From Halobacterium sp. KA-4 (GTDB lineage: Archaea; Halobacteriota; Halobacteria; Halobacteriales; Halobacteriaceae): 64,000 bases of DNA. The DNA is taken from positions 1-64,000 of the forward strand of contig NZ_JAJJZG010000012.1 in NCBI RefSeq assembly GCF_021028995.1, in the 5' to 3' direction. Positions 39,801 through 48,588 of this stretch are shown piece by piece. The position numbers and the translations under genes were made by a program. The first letter of the stretch is position 1; every line of letters starts with the position of its first letter. Under the pieces are notes generated by a model. It had not been told where the DNA came from and searched no databases. It saw only the letters and a program-made list of their open reading frames with translations.

Positions 39801-41121
39801 TCAGCTGTTCCGAGGAGGGCACGAGTACGAAATTCGCGAGTTCTCGGCCACTCAGGACGAACTCGGGTCGGGTCGTCCCACGGCCGGTCGTGATCTCACG
39901 ATCCAAGAGCCGCTGCAGCGCCGCTCGTGCGTTCCGTTCTTTCGTGGCTGCCCGGAAGCCGCTGTCGCGTACCCGTTCGGCCGCAACCTCGTAGTACGGT
40001 CCGTCAAGCGGGTCGAATACCGGGACAAGTGATTGCATCCGATCATCGAGATCATCGCGACCGTCGTCCCCGGACGGAATCCCGATCGCTCGGATGTTCG
40101 CGGTGAACGACCGCTTCGGATTTTTCGCCTCGATTGCCGCGACACGTTTTGCAACGGCGTCGCTCAGCTGGTTTCTGTCCCGGCTCTCCGACTGATCGTC
40201 GAGTTCGAAAAGGGAGCCAATAATCTCCTGAGCGAGTGTGTCTCGGCCGTCGATGACGTCCTCCTTGCGAAGGTCGGCATCGGACTGCCAGCTCTCGCGT
40301 CGCTGGAAGACGGCCTGGAACGCTACTGGTGCTGTCGCCTCCATCAGGTGGTCGACAAGCGACGCGAGCGCACCACCTGGCTGATCGACGGCTGGGAGTT
40401 CTGCTTCGTCGTCGGCAGTGAATGGCGAGAGTGAGGTCATCCAGTCCTGTTTCCGAGTGGCCGACCCCTGCCACCGCACGCCGAGTGGGGAGACGGTCTT
40501 GGTCGCTGGCCGGGCGAGTATCGTCCCCTCTGTTGTCACCGTTGGTTTGGCAAGCGTCGTGAGTGGCTCATCCTCGGGAATCGCATCTGGTGGGGCGAGT
40601 TCGAGGGCGGTGTCTCCGATCTCGATGATGTGGTCGGCAGACAGGTCGCCGACCGTCCCTCCTTCCGCGACTGATTGGGCGTCTGCTTGCCTCGCTTGAC
40701 TGTCTTCGTCAGTCCCACGTTCGTATTGCTCGTCAGGACCGAACTCGTACGTGAGATCGCCCGACTCATAGTGATCGACGAATGTCTCTCGGTCGAATTC
40801 CACAGGCTGCACGAGTCGGGATGCGACGTCGACTTTGGTACGCTCGATGTCGAACGTCTCGGGATAGATCGACCGGAGACGTTTCTCAAGCGTATCCAGA
40901 TGGTCGTCAGCACCGTAGTAGAATTCGACGGGGTCGTCTGCACCCTCGCTGAGCGCGAGGAATTCGAATCGTAGCGGTGTTTTGCTGTGTAGCGGATTGA
41001 GTTTGTCAGCTAGCCCTGTCGAGTTCGTTAAGGTCAGTTTGTGGAGACTCTCCAGTGCCTGCGGCAGCCGCTCCGGATTGAGGCGTTCGGAGGTAGGCGT
41101 CACGCGGAGGTACTCACGCAT
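36826..41121 (-). CDS. VirD4/TraD-like conjugation ATPase fused to nuclease-like and wHTH domains
   Basis: About 1431 residues from ATG 41121 (MREYLRVTPTSERL). Longer in-frame starts upstream overlap the VirB4 gene and are unlikely. An N-terminal region of about 480 residues is unassigned. The ATPase core has Walker A FGTTGSGKSKALI near residue 505 and Walker B VNLLVDEAASVVV near 785, as in type IV coupling proteins. Near residue 1100, DRFAIEVETTTPENPAKVLTNLRKAQEAG looks like a PD-(D/E)XK-type nuclease strand. The last 65 residues (DVYEIYEQWAEAHGID, then FGRRLGNYVTFERN) resemble the DNA-binding wHTH at the end of phage primase-helicases. Overlaps VirB4 by 8 bases. Last gene of the conjugation operon. 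Confidence 0.82.
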   Translation of the reverse strand: MREYLRVTPTSERLNPERLPQALESLHKLTLTNSTGLADKLNPLHSKTPLRFEFLALSEGADDPVEFYYGADDHLDTLEKRLRSIYPETFDIERTKVDVASRLVQPVEFDRETFVDHYESGDLTYEFGPDEQYERGTDEDSQARQADAQSVAEGGTVGDLSADHIIEIGDTALELAPPDAIPEDEPLTTLAKPTVTTEGTILARPATKTVSPLGVRWQGSATRKQDWMTSLSPFTADDEAELPAVDQPGGALASLVDHLMEATAPVAFQAVFQRRESWQSDADLRKEDVIDGRDTLAQEIIGSLFELDDQSESRDRNQLSDAVAKRVAAIEAKNPKRSFTANIRAIGIPSGDDGRDDLDDRMQSLVPVFDPLDGPYYEVAAERVRDSGFRAATKERNARAALQRLLDREITTGRGTTRPEFVLSGRELANFVLVPSSEQLTVEGARGTRAEQQSRNPLPRPHQDLMSEFRDGMAIGYALDDTGEAEDEPTHIPPGLLPTHYGRFGTTGSGKSKALINDMLSLYANTEGPTILIIPKNDDMAQNYMRAHARRFGMTDLQENVVHFPIPDVLPGFSFFDLEPSMESGRRREDAVQRKADHYEEILKLVMGTDRYERATVAPTLIKTLIKTLFDEEYGRENGLYRASTDYFAHRQLEHVVDQLWEAGPPNENIGDAPRSSDEEVTRTIRRQLQLDSNTFANVMGGVGNRLAYISQDTHLRQIFNNTENQFDFRDVLDEDTVILFDLGDLRDDAARIMTGVILTNLDAALKDRKQALSQHSDDYVVNLLVDEAASVVVSDIMNDLLEKGRGFRLSVGLSMQFPEQMEAEGGRKIYLNALNNIGSSLIGKINVDRELARAMAHEEMDPADFANRIRSLPRGEWIASLPSPTFGETGPYPFSLEPLPIPPGHPESESPLTEREEEQFTETLSSMHENISEEHGVPAATDASTTRTPTDGHGVLDIASDDLDVAIATVVRSLQLREGCREENGWVAVEAVDDELRRLFDDVDAEPPSYDALADIRERSRYLDTTVDIDADELRIRLTDAGEKVATPDTGGVQAAGGSAHDAALLQIEEELTALGFTVSILAQDGSEKPDARASHPDVSDRFAIEVETTTPENPAKVLTNLRKAQEAGDIPLFVVRPGNDETEWAERVDGILTPPVRTLQNGETRFYTTDSNLTFNGGATEEGGVTAVRPATDDENGTQNIWQRDGDEIILRDASGTEHIRLPSLGKLSKDRVPAIYSYDHAADEYVVYEHGEQHIYETKSAFEGDWVRIKKPFVPEAELQTPDYSPTSYAIVILPEEGNPVVYDTDGTYSMDTLLDTVTTSGCEETTGEQADHIQQAPQPSIDDIAEDPEAVVERFAETHLVEDPESRVAAGDVYEIYEQWAEAHGIDTDSKPWFGRRLGNYVTFERNTDNENGDSVRYYEGLALKSE

Positions 41122-43321
41122 CGTCGTCACCTCCCGCTGCGCCACCATCAGTCTCTGCTGGCGTCTGCTCAGGTGGGCGTTGTCCATTGTCGGTCGCTCG
41201 GCTTTCAATATCGTCTTGGAACGCCTGCACGTCCGCGTCCACGGCGTTCTCACCAGTCCCGGGGAGTGAGGCTCGCCGTTGCTCGGTTGGCTCGAAGTCG
41301 ATGACCTGCTTCTCCTTGGGCATCGCTTTGACCTGGATCCCACGCCACTCGCCGTCGACGCCAACCAGTGCTTCGGAGAAGCCGGCGTCCTCGTTGCCGG
41401 GGACGGCGTCCTGGACGAACCGCATCTGTGCGTAGTTCAGCCCGAACTCGTCGGCCCACTCCTTGTCCATCCCGTCGAGGCGGTGGAACTGCTTGACGGC
41501 ACACTGATCGAGGATCGCCTCGCTTTCGGCGTGCTCGAAGAACTCGTCGACGGTCTGGGTGACCAGCCGGATCGAGAGGTCGTGGTGGCGGTGGTGCCGG
41601 AACACCGTCTCGAGGAACGCCAGACTTGCGGCGTCCTGCATGATGTAGCGCGCCTCGTCGATGTAGAACACGACCTCCTTCTCCGAGACCTTCGCCCGTT
41701 CGTACACCAGCGAGATGAGTAGCTGCATCGTCAGTGCCGTGCTGCTGTCGACGCTGCCCTCCTGCTGGGCCAGATCGAGGTAGATGACCTTCTCGTCCCG
41801 GATGTCGAAATCCGATTCTTGGCCGAGGTTGGCGTGGCGACCGTCGTCCTCGAAGGGGCGCAGCTGATCGAGGAGCCACGTCGCGTCCTCTTTGATCTTC
41901 CCTGCCTCTTCGTCGGATCGAACGACGAACTCCTCAGGGTCGTCGACCATGTCCTCGAAGACGTCCATCATATCACGGATGGTCGGACTCGGATTGCTGT
42001 GCGTCGAGATGTCGTCGGTGATGCCGTTGCGCTGGTAGGCACGTTTGAGGGCGAGTTCGAGCGTAGTGCGCCGGTCTCCCAGTGAGATGCCCCGGAGGGC
42101 AAAGAAGTTCGTCAGGAAGCTCATCGCGTCGTCGAGTTTCTCGTTGAACGGGCTCGCGTCCTCGCCCATCGCCCGCTGGACGTGTTCGGGCGTCTCCCGA
42201 ATCTCCAAGGGGTTCAGCCCGAGCGTCCCGCCGACTGTGATCCGCTTGGCGTCGAGCGCCTCCGAGACACCGGCCCAGTTGTTCAGCGGCTCGAGGATGA
42301 TGCCGATACGGTCCTTACTCTGCTCGATGGAGCGGATGAAGTTCTGCTTCGAACTGAACGACTTCCCCGACCCCGTGTCGCCCACGGTGAACATCGCGTA
42401 CCCGTTGTCCCGCGCGAACGGGTCGATGACCACGGGACTCTGGTTATCTTTGTGAATCCCGAACTCGACGCCGCCCTCCTCGAGAATCGTCGCGTTGTGC
42501 GGCGAGGACAGCAACGCGCCGACGGCGCCGCCGAGCGCAATCGATGTCCGCCCGAATTCGTTGTCACCAATGGGCGCGGCGGATTGGAGGGCGAGATCCT
42601 GCCGACAGATAGCCGTCTTCGGCGTGAGGTTCGCCGGGTCGTCGCGGAGCGCGCTCTTGACCGTCTGGACGGCATCTCTGAGTTCGTCTTTCTCGTCGGC
42701 CCGCACGGTGATGAACATCCCTTGGTCGAAGACGTTCGCGCCGTTCTCGACGGCCTTGTACGTCGCTGCGGCCTCGTTGGCGCGCTCTTGGAGATAGGCG
42801 CTCCGGATACTCTGTTCGAGGTCAGCATCGACCTGGAGGTCGTCAGCGATGTCCTGCAGTTCGTTCCGGGCCCGCTCCTGATTTTTCGGCGTGATGTGGG
42901 CCGTCAAATCGAACTGGACATCGGTCATCTCGAAGAGGTCGCTCAGATACCCGTCGTTGGGATAGTCGGCATAGTTAGCGATGTAGAGTGTCGTCGTCCA
43001 CTGTTCGCCGACCCGTGCGGCTCGCGTTTCCCACTCGACAGCTCCGGGAGCGGTGACGGTCTTGTGCGACTCGGAGATGTCGTCGAGGAGCTTGCGTTCG
43101 GCCTCGCCTTCTTCGAGTGTCTCCTCGTCGAGGACATCGGTAAAGTCCACGTCTGGTTCATCATCCGCAGTGAAGCGGTCCCAGAGGTACATACTCCCGA
43201 CGCCAAGGCCGAGACCCACCACAAGGGCAAGTACTGCACTCTCTGCTGGTGTCAGGTTCTGAAGCCACCCGGCGACGGAGCCAAGCCCGCCACCACCAGT
43301 CTGGAGGATCACGTTACGCAT
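41114..43321 (-). CDS. VirB4/TraC-like conjugation ATPase
   Basis: About 735 residues from ATG 43321. Energy-supplying ATPase of type IV secretion. An N-terminal membrane segment (ESAVLALVVGLGLGVGSMYLW) is an archaeal feature. Walker A is AMFTVGDTGSGKSFSS, Walker B is EKEVVFYIDEARYIM, followed by the FRHHRHHDLSIRLVTQTVDEF sensor-like motif. Overlaps both neighbours by 8 bases, showing an operon with translational coupling. A disordered, Gly/Asp-rich C-terminus. Confidence 0.88.
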   Translation of the reverse strand: MRNVILQTGGGGLGSVAGWLQNLTPAESAVLALVVGLGLGVGSMYLWDRFTADDEPDVDFTDVLDEETLEEGEAERKLLDDISESHKTVTAPGAVEWETRAARVGEQWTTTLYIANYADYPNDGYLSDLFEMTDVQFDLTAHITPKNQERARNELQDIADDLQVDADLEQSIRSAYLQERANEAAATYKAVENGANVFDQGMFITVRADEKDELRDAVQTVKSALRDDPANLTPKTAICRQDLALQSAAPIGDNEFGRTSIALGGAVGALLSSPHNATILEEGGVEFGIHKDNQSPVVIDPFARDNGYAMFTVGDTGSGKSFSSKQNFIRSIEQSKDRIGIILEPLNNWAGVSEALDAKRITVGGTLGLNPLEIRETPEHVQRAMGEDASPFNEKLDDAMSFLTNFFALRGISLGDRRTTLELALKRAYQRNGITDDISTHSNPSPTIRDMMDVFEDMVDDPEEFVVRSDEEAGKIKEDATWLLDQLRPFEDDGRHANLGQESDFDIRDEKVIYLDLAQQEGSVDSSTALTMQLLISLVYERAKVSEKEVVFYIDEARYIMQDAASLAFLETVFRHHRHHDLSIRLVTQTVDEFFEHAESEAILDQCAVKQFHRLDGMDKEWADEFGLNYAQMRFVQDAVPGNEDAGFSEALVGVDGEWRGIQVKAMPKEKQVIDFEPTEQRRASLPGTGENAVDADVQAFQDDIESRATDNGQRPPEQTPAETDGGAAGGDDDA

Positions 43322-44435
43322 CGTGTGGGTCCTCCCGGCGCGAGTGGCCGATGATCGATTGGTCGCGAACGACACGTTCCGCCTCGTCGTAGTCATGTTC
43401 GCGGCCGTTCCAGAAGTCCATATTCAGGACGAACAGCTCGACCGTGCTGAGTCGACGTGCGGACCACCCCGACGCCTGCTGGATGAACTCGGAGCGAACA
43501 TCATTCACGCGACTGTCGAGCTTCTCGAACATCTGCGCACGACGTTCGACGTCGGTGAGGTCCTCGCGGCGGGTGACGAACGGGTTGAACAGGAATCCGA
43601 TGACCGGGAACTGGGTCAGCTTCTCGGCGGGGGTGCCCTCGTCACGGAAGCGGTCGTACACTTCTATCGGGCTGACTTCAACGCCGATGTAGTACCGGAC
43701 CTGCTGAATGCCCCGGTCACGCATCTCCTTCGGCCGTGTTTCCCGATATTCTTCGAGGAGTTCCCGGAAGATCGGGTTCTCCGTGACGTCTTCGTCAGTG
43801 AGGCGCTCCTCAATGGTCTCGGTGATCTGCTCGACCGGGAAGGAACGGGTTGTGGCGTGGAGTTTGAGCTTCGAGTCCAGCTCTTTGTTGGCGAACTCTT
43901 CGCCAGCATCCTGGAGCTGCGCCCAGTCGTCGGACATCGCGAAGTCCATGTTGGCCGGATCGATCTCGATGAATGCCTCCATCGCGCCGTCTTCACGCTG
44001 GATAGCACCAGCGCCCGGCCACGCCCGCTTGATGTTCGTGAGGTCCTGTGTCCGCTCGTCCGGCTTGAACGGCGTGTAGTTCGCGAGTCCGCCTTCGTTC
44101 CGCTCCGACTCGTTGGTACTCGTGTCGGCGTCGGCGGGCGCACTGAACGTGACCTGAGGTCGTTTGAGGTACCGATAGACGTCTTTCGTCCACGTCCAGG
44201 CGTTCAGGTGGGTTGGTGAGACGTAGATGACGGCGACGCCAAAGCCAAGCCCGCCAGCAACGAACGGGAGGGCCAGTGATTCGATCCCGGTGAGGCCCGC
44301 GATAAACAGCCCAATAATGGGGAAGGCGATGACCATGCCAACGTCTCCTTCCTCGATATTGAGATACGGGATGCGGCTCTCCTCGCCGAACTGATCCATG
44401 ATACGCCGTGCGGCTGCGTCTTGATCTGCTGACAT
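43314..44435 (-). CDS. VirB3/PrgI-like membrane protein with extended cytoplasmic domain
   Basis: About 373 residues. Two adjacent N-terminal membrane segments (MVIAFPIIGLFIAGLTG and LALPFVAGGLGFGVAVIYV), then a basic WTWTKDVYRYLKRP stretch, as in PrgI/VirB3-type proteins. The remaining 270 residues (starting ERTQDLTNIKRAWPGAGAIQREDGAMEAFIEIDPANMDFA) resemble the N-terminal domain of VirB4-family ATPases, so it may form a complex with the VirB4-like protein encoded just downstream. 8-base overlap with that gene. Confidence 0.75.
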   Translation of the reverse strand: MSADQDAAARRIMDQFGEESRIPYLNIEEGDVGMVIAFPIIGLFIAGLTGIESLALPFVAGGLGFGVAVIYVSPTHLNAWTWTKDVYRYLKRPQVTFSAPADADTSTNESERNEGGLANYTPFKPDERTQDLTNIKRAWPGAGAIQREDGAMEAFIEIDPANMDFAMSDDWAQLQDAGEEFANKELDSKLKLHATTRSFPVEQITETIEERLTDEDVTENPIFRELLEEYRETRPKEMRDRGIQQVRYYIGVEVSPIEVYDRFRDEGTPAEKLTQFPVIGFLFNPFVTRREDLTDVERRAQMFEKLDSRVNDVRSEFIQQASGWSARRLSTVELFVLNMDFWNGREHDYDEAERVVRDQSIIGHSRREDPHDA

Positions 44436-44437
44436 TG

Positions 44438-45553
44438 TTAGTGGATTCCTCGATCAAACTCCATCCCACGGTCGTCACTCGCCGATTCCGCTGTCGCTCC
44501 ACCAGGGTCATTCTCTGTTCGACGGTACGATGGCGTCCCGCCATCGTCTCCTCCATGCCCACCGCGGGCAGCCGCTTTTTGCGCGACGGCGTGGCCAGCG
44601 GCGGCTTTCGGCCCCCACCGAGCGGCGGTCGTCGCGACGCCGGCGCCACCGACGTAGGCTCCAGCGGCGACACCGCCAACGAGTGCTGCGCCTTTCGTTG
44701 CACCGCCGACGACTTTGGCCGTCAACGGGGTCGCGTATTTGAACGTCTTCCACGTGATGTAGAGGGCGACCAGCGGGAGGGACGCAGCAACGAGATATTT
44801 GAGAAACGCTGTTCCTGGTGTGAGAGTCCCACCGCCGTAGATCAAGTCGTACCCCTTGAGGACCATCGCTGCCGGGAGCGGGAGGACAGCCAACGGGACA
44901 AACCGTTTGCAGAACCCCATCGCGATATCGGATACGACCGGAATATTTCCGTAGGCCAGTGCAAATGCAATCGGCATTCCGTACAGGTAGACATACAGCA
45001 GAATCATCCGGATGTAGAACAGCGCCTCCAGCGCCCACATCGAGATTCCACCAATCACGGCAAACAATAGCCCCAGTCCGGGGTTTGTGATAGATACCTC
45101 CAAGAATCCAATCATCGCCTCCGTAACCGAGGAAAGCTCCGGCATCAGGGCGATAGTGAATCCGTCAACGAGGTAGAGTGCAAGAGTTCCAACCCAATAC
45201 CACGTAATGATTAGAAAAGCACCGACCCAGGCCGTCTTCTTCGTTTTTCGGGCTTCGTAGGTACTTCCAATATTGAAGATCCGAACCGTGTGACGGCCCT
45301 GAACGCTCATCACGAGGAGCAAGAGGGCAACCAGCATGATTTCGCCGCCGATGAGAGCATCGTGAATCGCTGGCCAGGGTGCATTGGTTGGTTCACCGAA
45401 GACAAAAGCTCCGTTCGTCTCTGGAGTAGGTGTCCCGAACATTCCCTCAGTCAGAGTTTCATACCCTGATCTGAGACCGTCCATGAACAGCCCAATGAAC
45501 CACTCAACGACGCCCTTGATACCCTCAAGGACGACATCAATGAGATCGACCAT
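44438..45553 (-). CDS. VirB6/TrbL-like polytopic membrane protein
   Basis: About 371 residues with around seven hydrophobic segments (for example EIMLVALLLLVMSVQ, AFLIITWYWVGTLALYLV, LFAVIGGISMWALEALFYIRMILLYVYLYGMPIAFALAYG). It ends in a hydrophilic Gly/Ala/Arg-rich tail. This is the profile of the channel component VirB6/TrbL in type IV secretion. Gap of two bases to the next gene, so operonic. Assigned by topology and context rather than by a signature motif. Confidence 0.75.
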   Translation of the reverse strand: MVDLIDVVLEGIKGVVEWFIGLFMDGLRSGYETLTEGMFGTPTPETNGAFVFGEPTNAPWPAIHDALIGGEIMLVALLLLVMSVQGRHTVRIFNIGSTYEARKTKKTAWVGAFLIITWYWVGTLALYLVDGFTIALMPELSSVTEAMIGFLEVSITNPGLGLLFAVIGGISMWALEALFYIRMILLYVYLYGMPIAFALAYGNIPVVSDIAMGFCKRFVPLAVLPLPAAMVLKGYDLIYGGGTLTPGTAFLKYLVAASLPLVALYITWKTFKYATPLTAKVVGGATKGAALVGGVAAGAYVGGAGVATTAARWGPKAAAGHAVAQKAAARGGHGGDDGGTPSYRRTENDPGGATAESASDDRGMEFDRGIH

Positions 45554-45555
45554 CG

Positions 45556-46392
45556 TTATACCTCAGTGATCGTGACCTCACAATCAGTCATATCGCCGGA
45601 ACCAGTGTATTGAACGTTGTAGGTGCTTGAGACCTGATTTCCACCGACCCCTGTCTCAACGATAACAGTAAACTGGCCACTATTCCCGTCTGGGGAGCAT
45701 CCCATCCCGTCCTCAGTTTCTGTACCGAACGGAAACGAACTACTGAACAGGTCGGCCGTCTCACCAGGGGAGACTACTACCCGGTCGGTTTCGTGCATTC
45801 CACTGCCTCTGGGGTTCTCAATTGGATTGGGAACGTCCCCGGAGAAGATTAGTTCAGTTATCGCTTCCGGACCGCTTCCTGTGTTCTCTACCGTGACGAA
45901 TGCCTCGCCATTCTTGATCCGGTCTGTCTCGGATTCACCATAGACTTCGTCCCACGGCTTATCTGGATTATTCCGATAAAGTCCAACATCCTGTATCTGA
46001 ATCTCGGGATGGAGTTCAGTCGTGATCTCAACTACTGTCTCCTCGCCTTTCAACGCGAGTACGCGGTACTCACCGGGGGCATACGCGGTGCCAATCTCGA
46101 ATGAGACCTGCTGAGCACCTGCGGCTACGTCACGCTTTCCGAATAGCTCGCCGTTCGGCTGGATGAGGTTGACTTGGTCGATGTCGGTCTCTTCGGAGAG
46201 TTCGACGACGAGTGTTGTCCCCTCGACAGCGACACGTGTGAGTGGGCCGTTGCCATCTGGAGAGGTCGTTCCGTCACTAGGCGTCCCAGAACCGCCATTG
46301 TCGTTCAGACAGCCAGCGACGCTCACGAGGGCGGCACCTGCGACTGTTCGGAGGGCGGTTCGCCGACTGATGTGTGGGTGGTTTCTAGTCAT
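45556..46392 (-). CDS. Tat-exported lipoprotein of the conjugation operon
   Basis: About 278 residues. A twin-arginine signal (SRRTALRTVAGAALVSVAGC) ends in a lipobox Cys, so the protein is exported folded and anchored to the membrane by lipid. The mature part begins with a Gly/Ser/Thr-rich linker, followed by two beta-sandwich-like regions with FTVIVETGVGGNQVSSTYNVQY near the end. Probably an extracellular part of the secretion apparatus or an adhesin. Confidence 0.82.
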   Translation of the reverse strand: MTRNHPHISRRTALRTVAGAALVSVAGCLNDNGGSGTPSDGTTSPDGNGPLTRVAVEGTTLVVELSEETDIDQVNLIQPNGELFGKRDVAAGAQQVSFEIGTAYAPGEYRVLALKGEETVVEITTELHPEIQIQDVGLYRNNPDKPWDEVYGESETDRIKNGEAFVTVENTGSGPEAITELIFSGDVPNPIENPRGSGMHETDRVVVSPGETADLFSSSFPFGTETEDGMGCSPDGNSGQFTVIVETGVGGNQVSSTYNVQYTGSGDMTDCEVTITEV

Positions 46393-46394
46393 GA

Positions 46395-48131
46395 CTATGG
46401 GTTCCGTTGGAAGATGTCTTCTGGACCAAGCATTCGGAGGAGTCGCTTGCCTGCGTAGAACATCACAATAAACGGGATGAGCTGCCAGCCGACCTCGAAA
46501 ATGAACGCGAACCAACCGTCAATGGTGCCGAGCGGATGCCACCGAGCAGTTGCCGTCGCACTCACATACGCGGGGTCGTGCCCGAGCCACGAACCCGGAT
46601 GGTACCGAGCCGTGTAGATACCCGGCTTGTCGATCGTCACAATCGCTACCCCGGAGGCGTTGGTCTCAACACGTTGCTCCGCGATGGTGATGTACCCGTT
46701 GCGAGTGTTCCCGCCGATTGGATATCGTCGGTCGGGATCGCTGAGCACGATTGGTGCGCCGGTCTCGTTATCCCGGAGCTCGATGCGGAGTGTGGCCTGG
46801 CTTTCGTTCTGCTGGAGCACCTCAACAGTCAGATTACTGCGCCGGAGCTGCCGCTCTGAGCCAGCGTCAGGTGCCACAATCGAGGCGTTCACACCCCGCA
46901 CGATCCCCGCTACTTGGAGGGCGTTGCGGTCGACGTTCTCCGCGCGAACCGCAACACCGTACGTTGTCGTGTACGACTGGTTGACGATGTCGATGTTGAT
47001 GTTCTCACCGAGCGTGCCGACCGGAGACGGTCGGTCAGTGCCCCAGGTGTCGATGATCTCTGGGCCATCGCGAACTGGTTCAGCACGCGGGCCGATTCGC
47101 GACGGATACGCGTGAACATAGACCGGAATCGCGTCAGACTCGACGGTGGCGCTGTCGGTCCGGTTCGACCTGACGAGTGTATCCCAGTTGGTGTTCCGAG
47201 CGGTGTAGAACCGCCAGACGCCACGCACTCGTGCGCTTCCATTCTCCGTGAGCGTGTACCCCTGCCACGGTCTGGACTGGAAGATAGCCACACCAGCGTC
47301 ACCATTGGGGTACTCGGCGTAGTAGGGGTACGCCGAGAGGTCGTAAATCTCGACGGCGATCGAATCCGAGACGTTGAGCGATTCGGTTCGGTACGTGACC
47401 TCGACATCGGTCTCGTCGCCTCGGTCGATTCGCGTGGTCTTCTTCAACCGGACGCTGATCTCGGCTTCGAGCGTGAGGTTTGCACTCCAGTCGTCCTCGA
47501 TCTGGTAGTCGAGGGCCGGCGTGTGCGAGCCGTCGCTCTCGACGATGGTTTCGCCGTCCTTCTGCAATCGAACCTCCTCGACCTCGTTGCTCGTGAGCGA
47601 CCACTCGATCGTCGTGTTCCCCGAAGAGCTTCCGTTCGGGACGCGAACACGATAGTCAACGAACCCCCGCATCGTGCCGTTCGGCGCGATATAGAGCGGG
47701 GTTTCACCCGACTCCAAGTGACCTCGCGTCGACGGCTGCACTGCGAACACCGTGGCGTGGGCGTCCTCGATGAACACCCCGTCTTCGAGCGACGCGTGGC
47801 GCGGATACACGGACGTATCCGACCCACCGGCTTCGAGATCAGCGAAGTCGTTTTGCGTCCACGTTGCAGCTGTCGCCGGCGGGCGCGTGAACGTGATGTC
47901 CGTCCCGTTTGCGAGTTGGTGCATCGCGGTCCGGCTCTCGCCGTAGCGCTGCTGATACTCCTCCTGGCTGATGTATTTGTCCGCGTCGCGAGACCACAGC
48001 GTCGCTGATTCATTCTCAGTGAGCCCATTCCCCTCCGTGCCTGGCCGTGGCGGGCTTGCAGTGACGAGACCCGTGACTAAACTCGTCACGAACAGGGCGG
48101 CCATTAGCACGGAGAGCTCTCGTTGTTTCAT
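46395..48131 (-). CDS. Large exported surface protein with C-terminal membrane anchor
   Basis: About 578 residues. Sec signal peptide ELSVLMAALFVTSLVTGLVTASPP, a large extracellular beta-rich part with many N-x-S/T sites (glycosylation is likely in haloarchaea), an Ig-like domain near the end (ASGVAIVTIDKPGIYTARYHPGSW), and a C-terminal membrane segment WQLIPFIVMFYAGKRLLRML. In the conjugation operon this fits a cell-contact or mating-pair surface protein. No enzymatic motif. Confidence 0.75.
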   Translation of the reverse strand: MKQRELSVLMAALFVTSLVTGLVTASPPRPGTEGNGLTENESATLWSRDADKYISQEEYQQRYGESRTAMHQLANGTDITFTRPPATAATWTQNDFADLEAGGSDTSVYPRHASLEDGVFIEDAHATVFAVQPSTRGHLESGETPLYIAPNGTMRGFVDYRVRVPNGSSSGNTTIEWSLTSNEVEEVRLQKDGETIVESDGSHTPALDYQIEDDWSANLTLEAEISVRLKKTTRIDRGDETDVEVTYRTESLNVSDSIAVEIYDLSAYPYYAEYPNGDAGVAIFQSRPWQGYTLTENGSARVRGVWRFYTARNTNWDTLVRSNRTDSATVESDAIPVYVHAYPSRIGPRAEPVRDGPEIIDTWGTDRPSPVGTLGENINIDIVNQSYTTTYGVAVRAENVDRNALQVAGIVRGVNASIVAPDAGSERQLRRSNLTVEVLQQNESQATLRIELRDNETGAPIVLSDPDRRYPIGGNTRNGYITIAEQRVETNASGVAIVTIDKPGIYTARYHPGSWLGHDPAYVSATATARWHPLGTIDGWFAFIFEVGWQLIPFIVMFYAGKRLLRMLGPEDIFQRNP

Positions 48132-48159
48132 GGGGGCTCGCGACGGGGGTGGTAGTCAC

Positions 48160-48582
48160 CTACCAAGGGGCGAGGTCGACGCACTGCGCCAGCGGGAGGT
48201 TCATCATCGACCCAGCGACGGTGTAGAGTGGTCCGAGGGCGACGAGGACGACCGCGGACTTCATCGCCGACCGTTTGTGGCGCTTGAGGCCCTTCTTCTG
48301 CTCGGGCGTAATCGTGAACATCTCGATAAGGGAGTCGGCCTGCCACACGACTGCGAGGCCGACAATGCCCAGCGCCGTGGTAAGCTGGAAGAAGCCCTCG
48401 ATCATGCTGGGGAGGTTGTCCGCACTACAGACGGCATTCGTCTGTGCGGCGGCGGGTTCCACAGCGAACAGGCTCAGGGCGACGACGATGAACATAGCTT
48501 GCCTGGGAAGCCTACTCGATGCCGTGGACTGGCTGTCGGGGCGATTCGAAGCCGTCTCGGAGGGCGTATTGTCCTGTGACAT
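48160..48582 (-). CDS. Pilin-like (VirB2/TrbC-type) small membrane protein
   Basis: About 140 residues. A hydrophilic N-terminus, then a hydrophobic signal-like segment AMFIVVALSLFAVEPAAAQ, then two membrane segments: FFQLTTALGIVGLAVVWQA and SAVVLVALGPLYTVAGSMM, with a basic loop KKGLKRHKRS between them. This length and topology match VirB2/TrbC pilins, and the position at the head of the T4SS gene order supports it. Assignment by topology and context. Confidence 0.65.
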   Translation of the reverse strand: MSQDNTPSETASNRPDSQSTASSRLPRQAMFIVVALSLFAVEPAAAQTNAVCSADNLPSMIEGFFQLTTALGIVGLAVVWQADSLIEMFTITPEQKKGLKRHKRSAMKSAVVLVALGPLYTVAGSMMNLPLAQCVDLAPW

Positions 48583-48588
48583 AGCGGG

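Noticed and set aside
37351-40032. Several plus-strand frames over the VirD4-like gene
   Set aside because: All are antisense to the recognised ATPase with Walker motifs.
42182-43354. 390-codon plus-strand frame opposite VirB4
   Set aside because: Antisense of a gene with clear Walker A/B motifs; no independent evidence.
46914-48008. 364-codon plus-strand frame opposite the surface protein
   Set aside because: The minus-strand protein has a signal peptide and anchor; the plus frame is Arg/Val-rich shadow.
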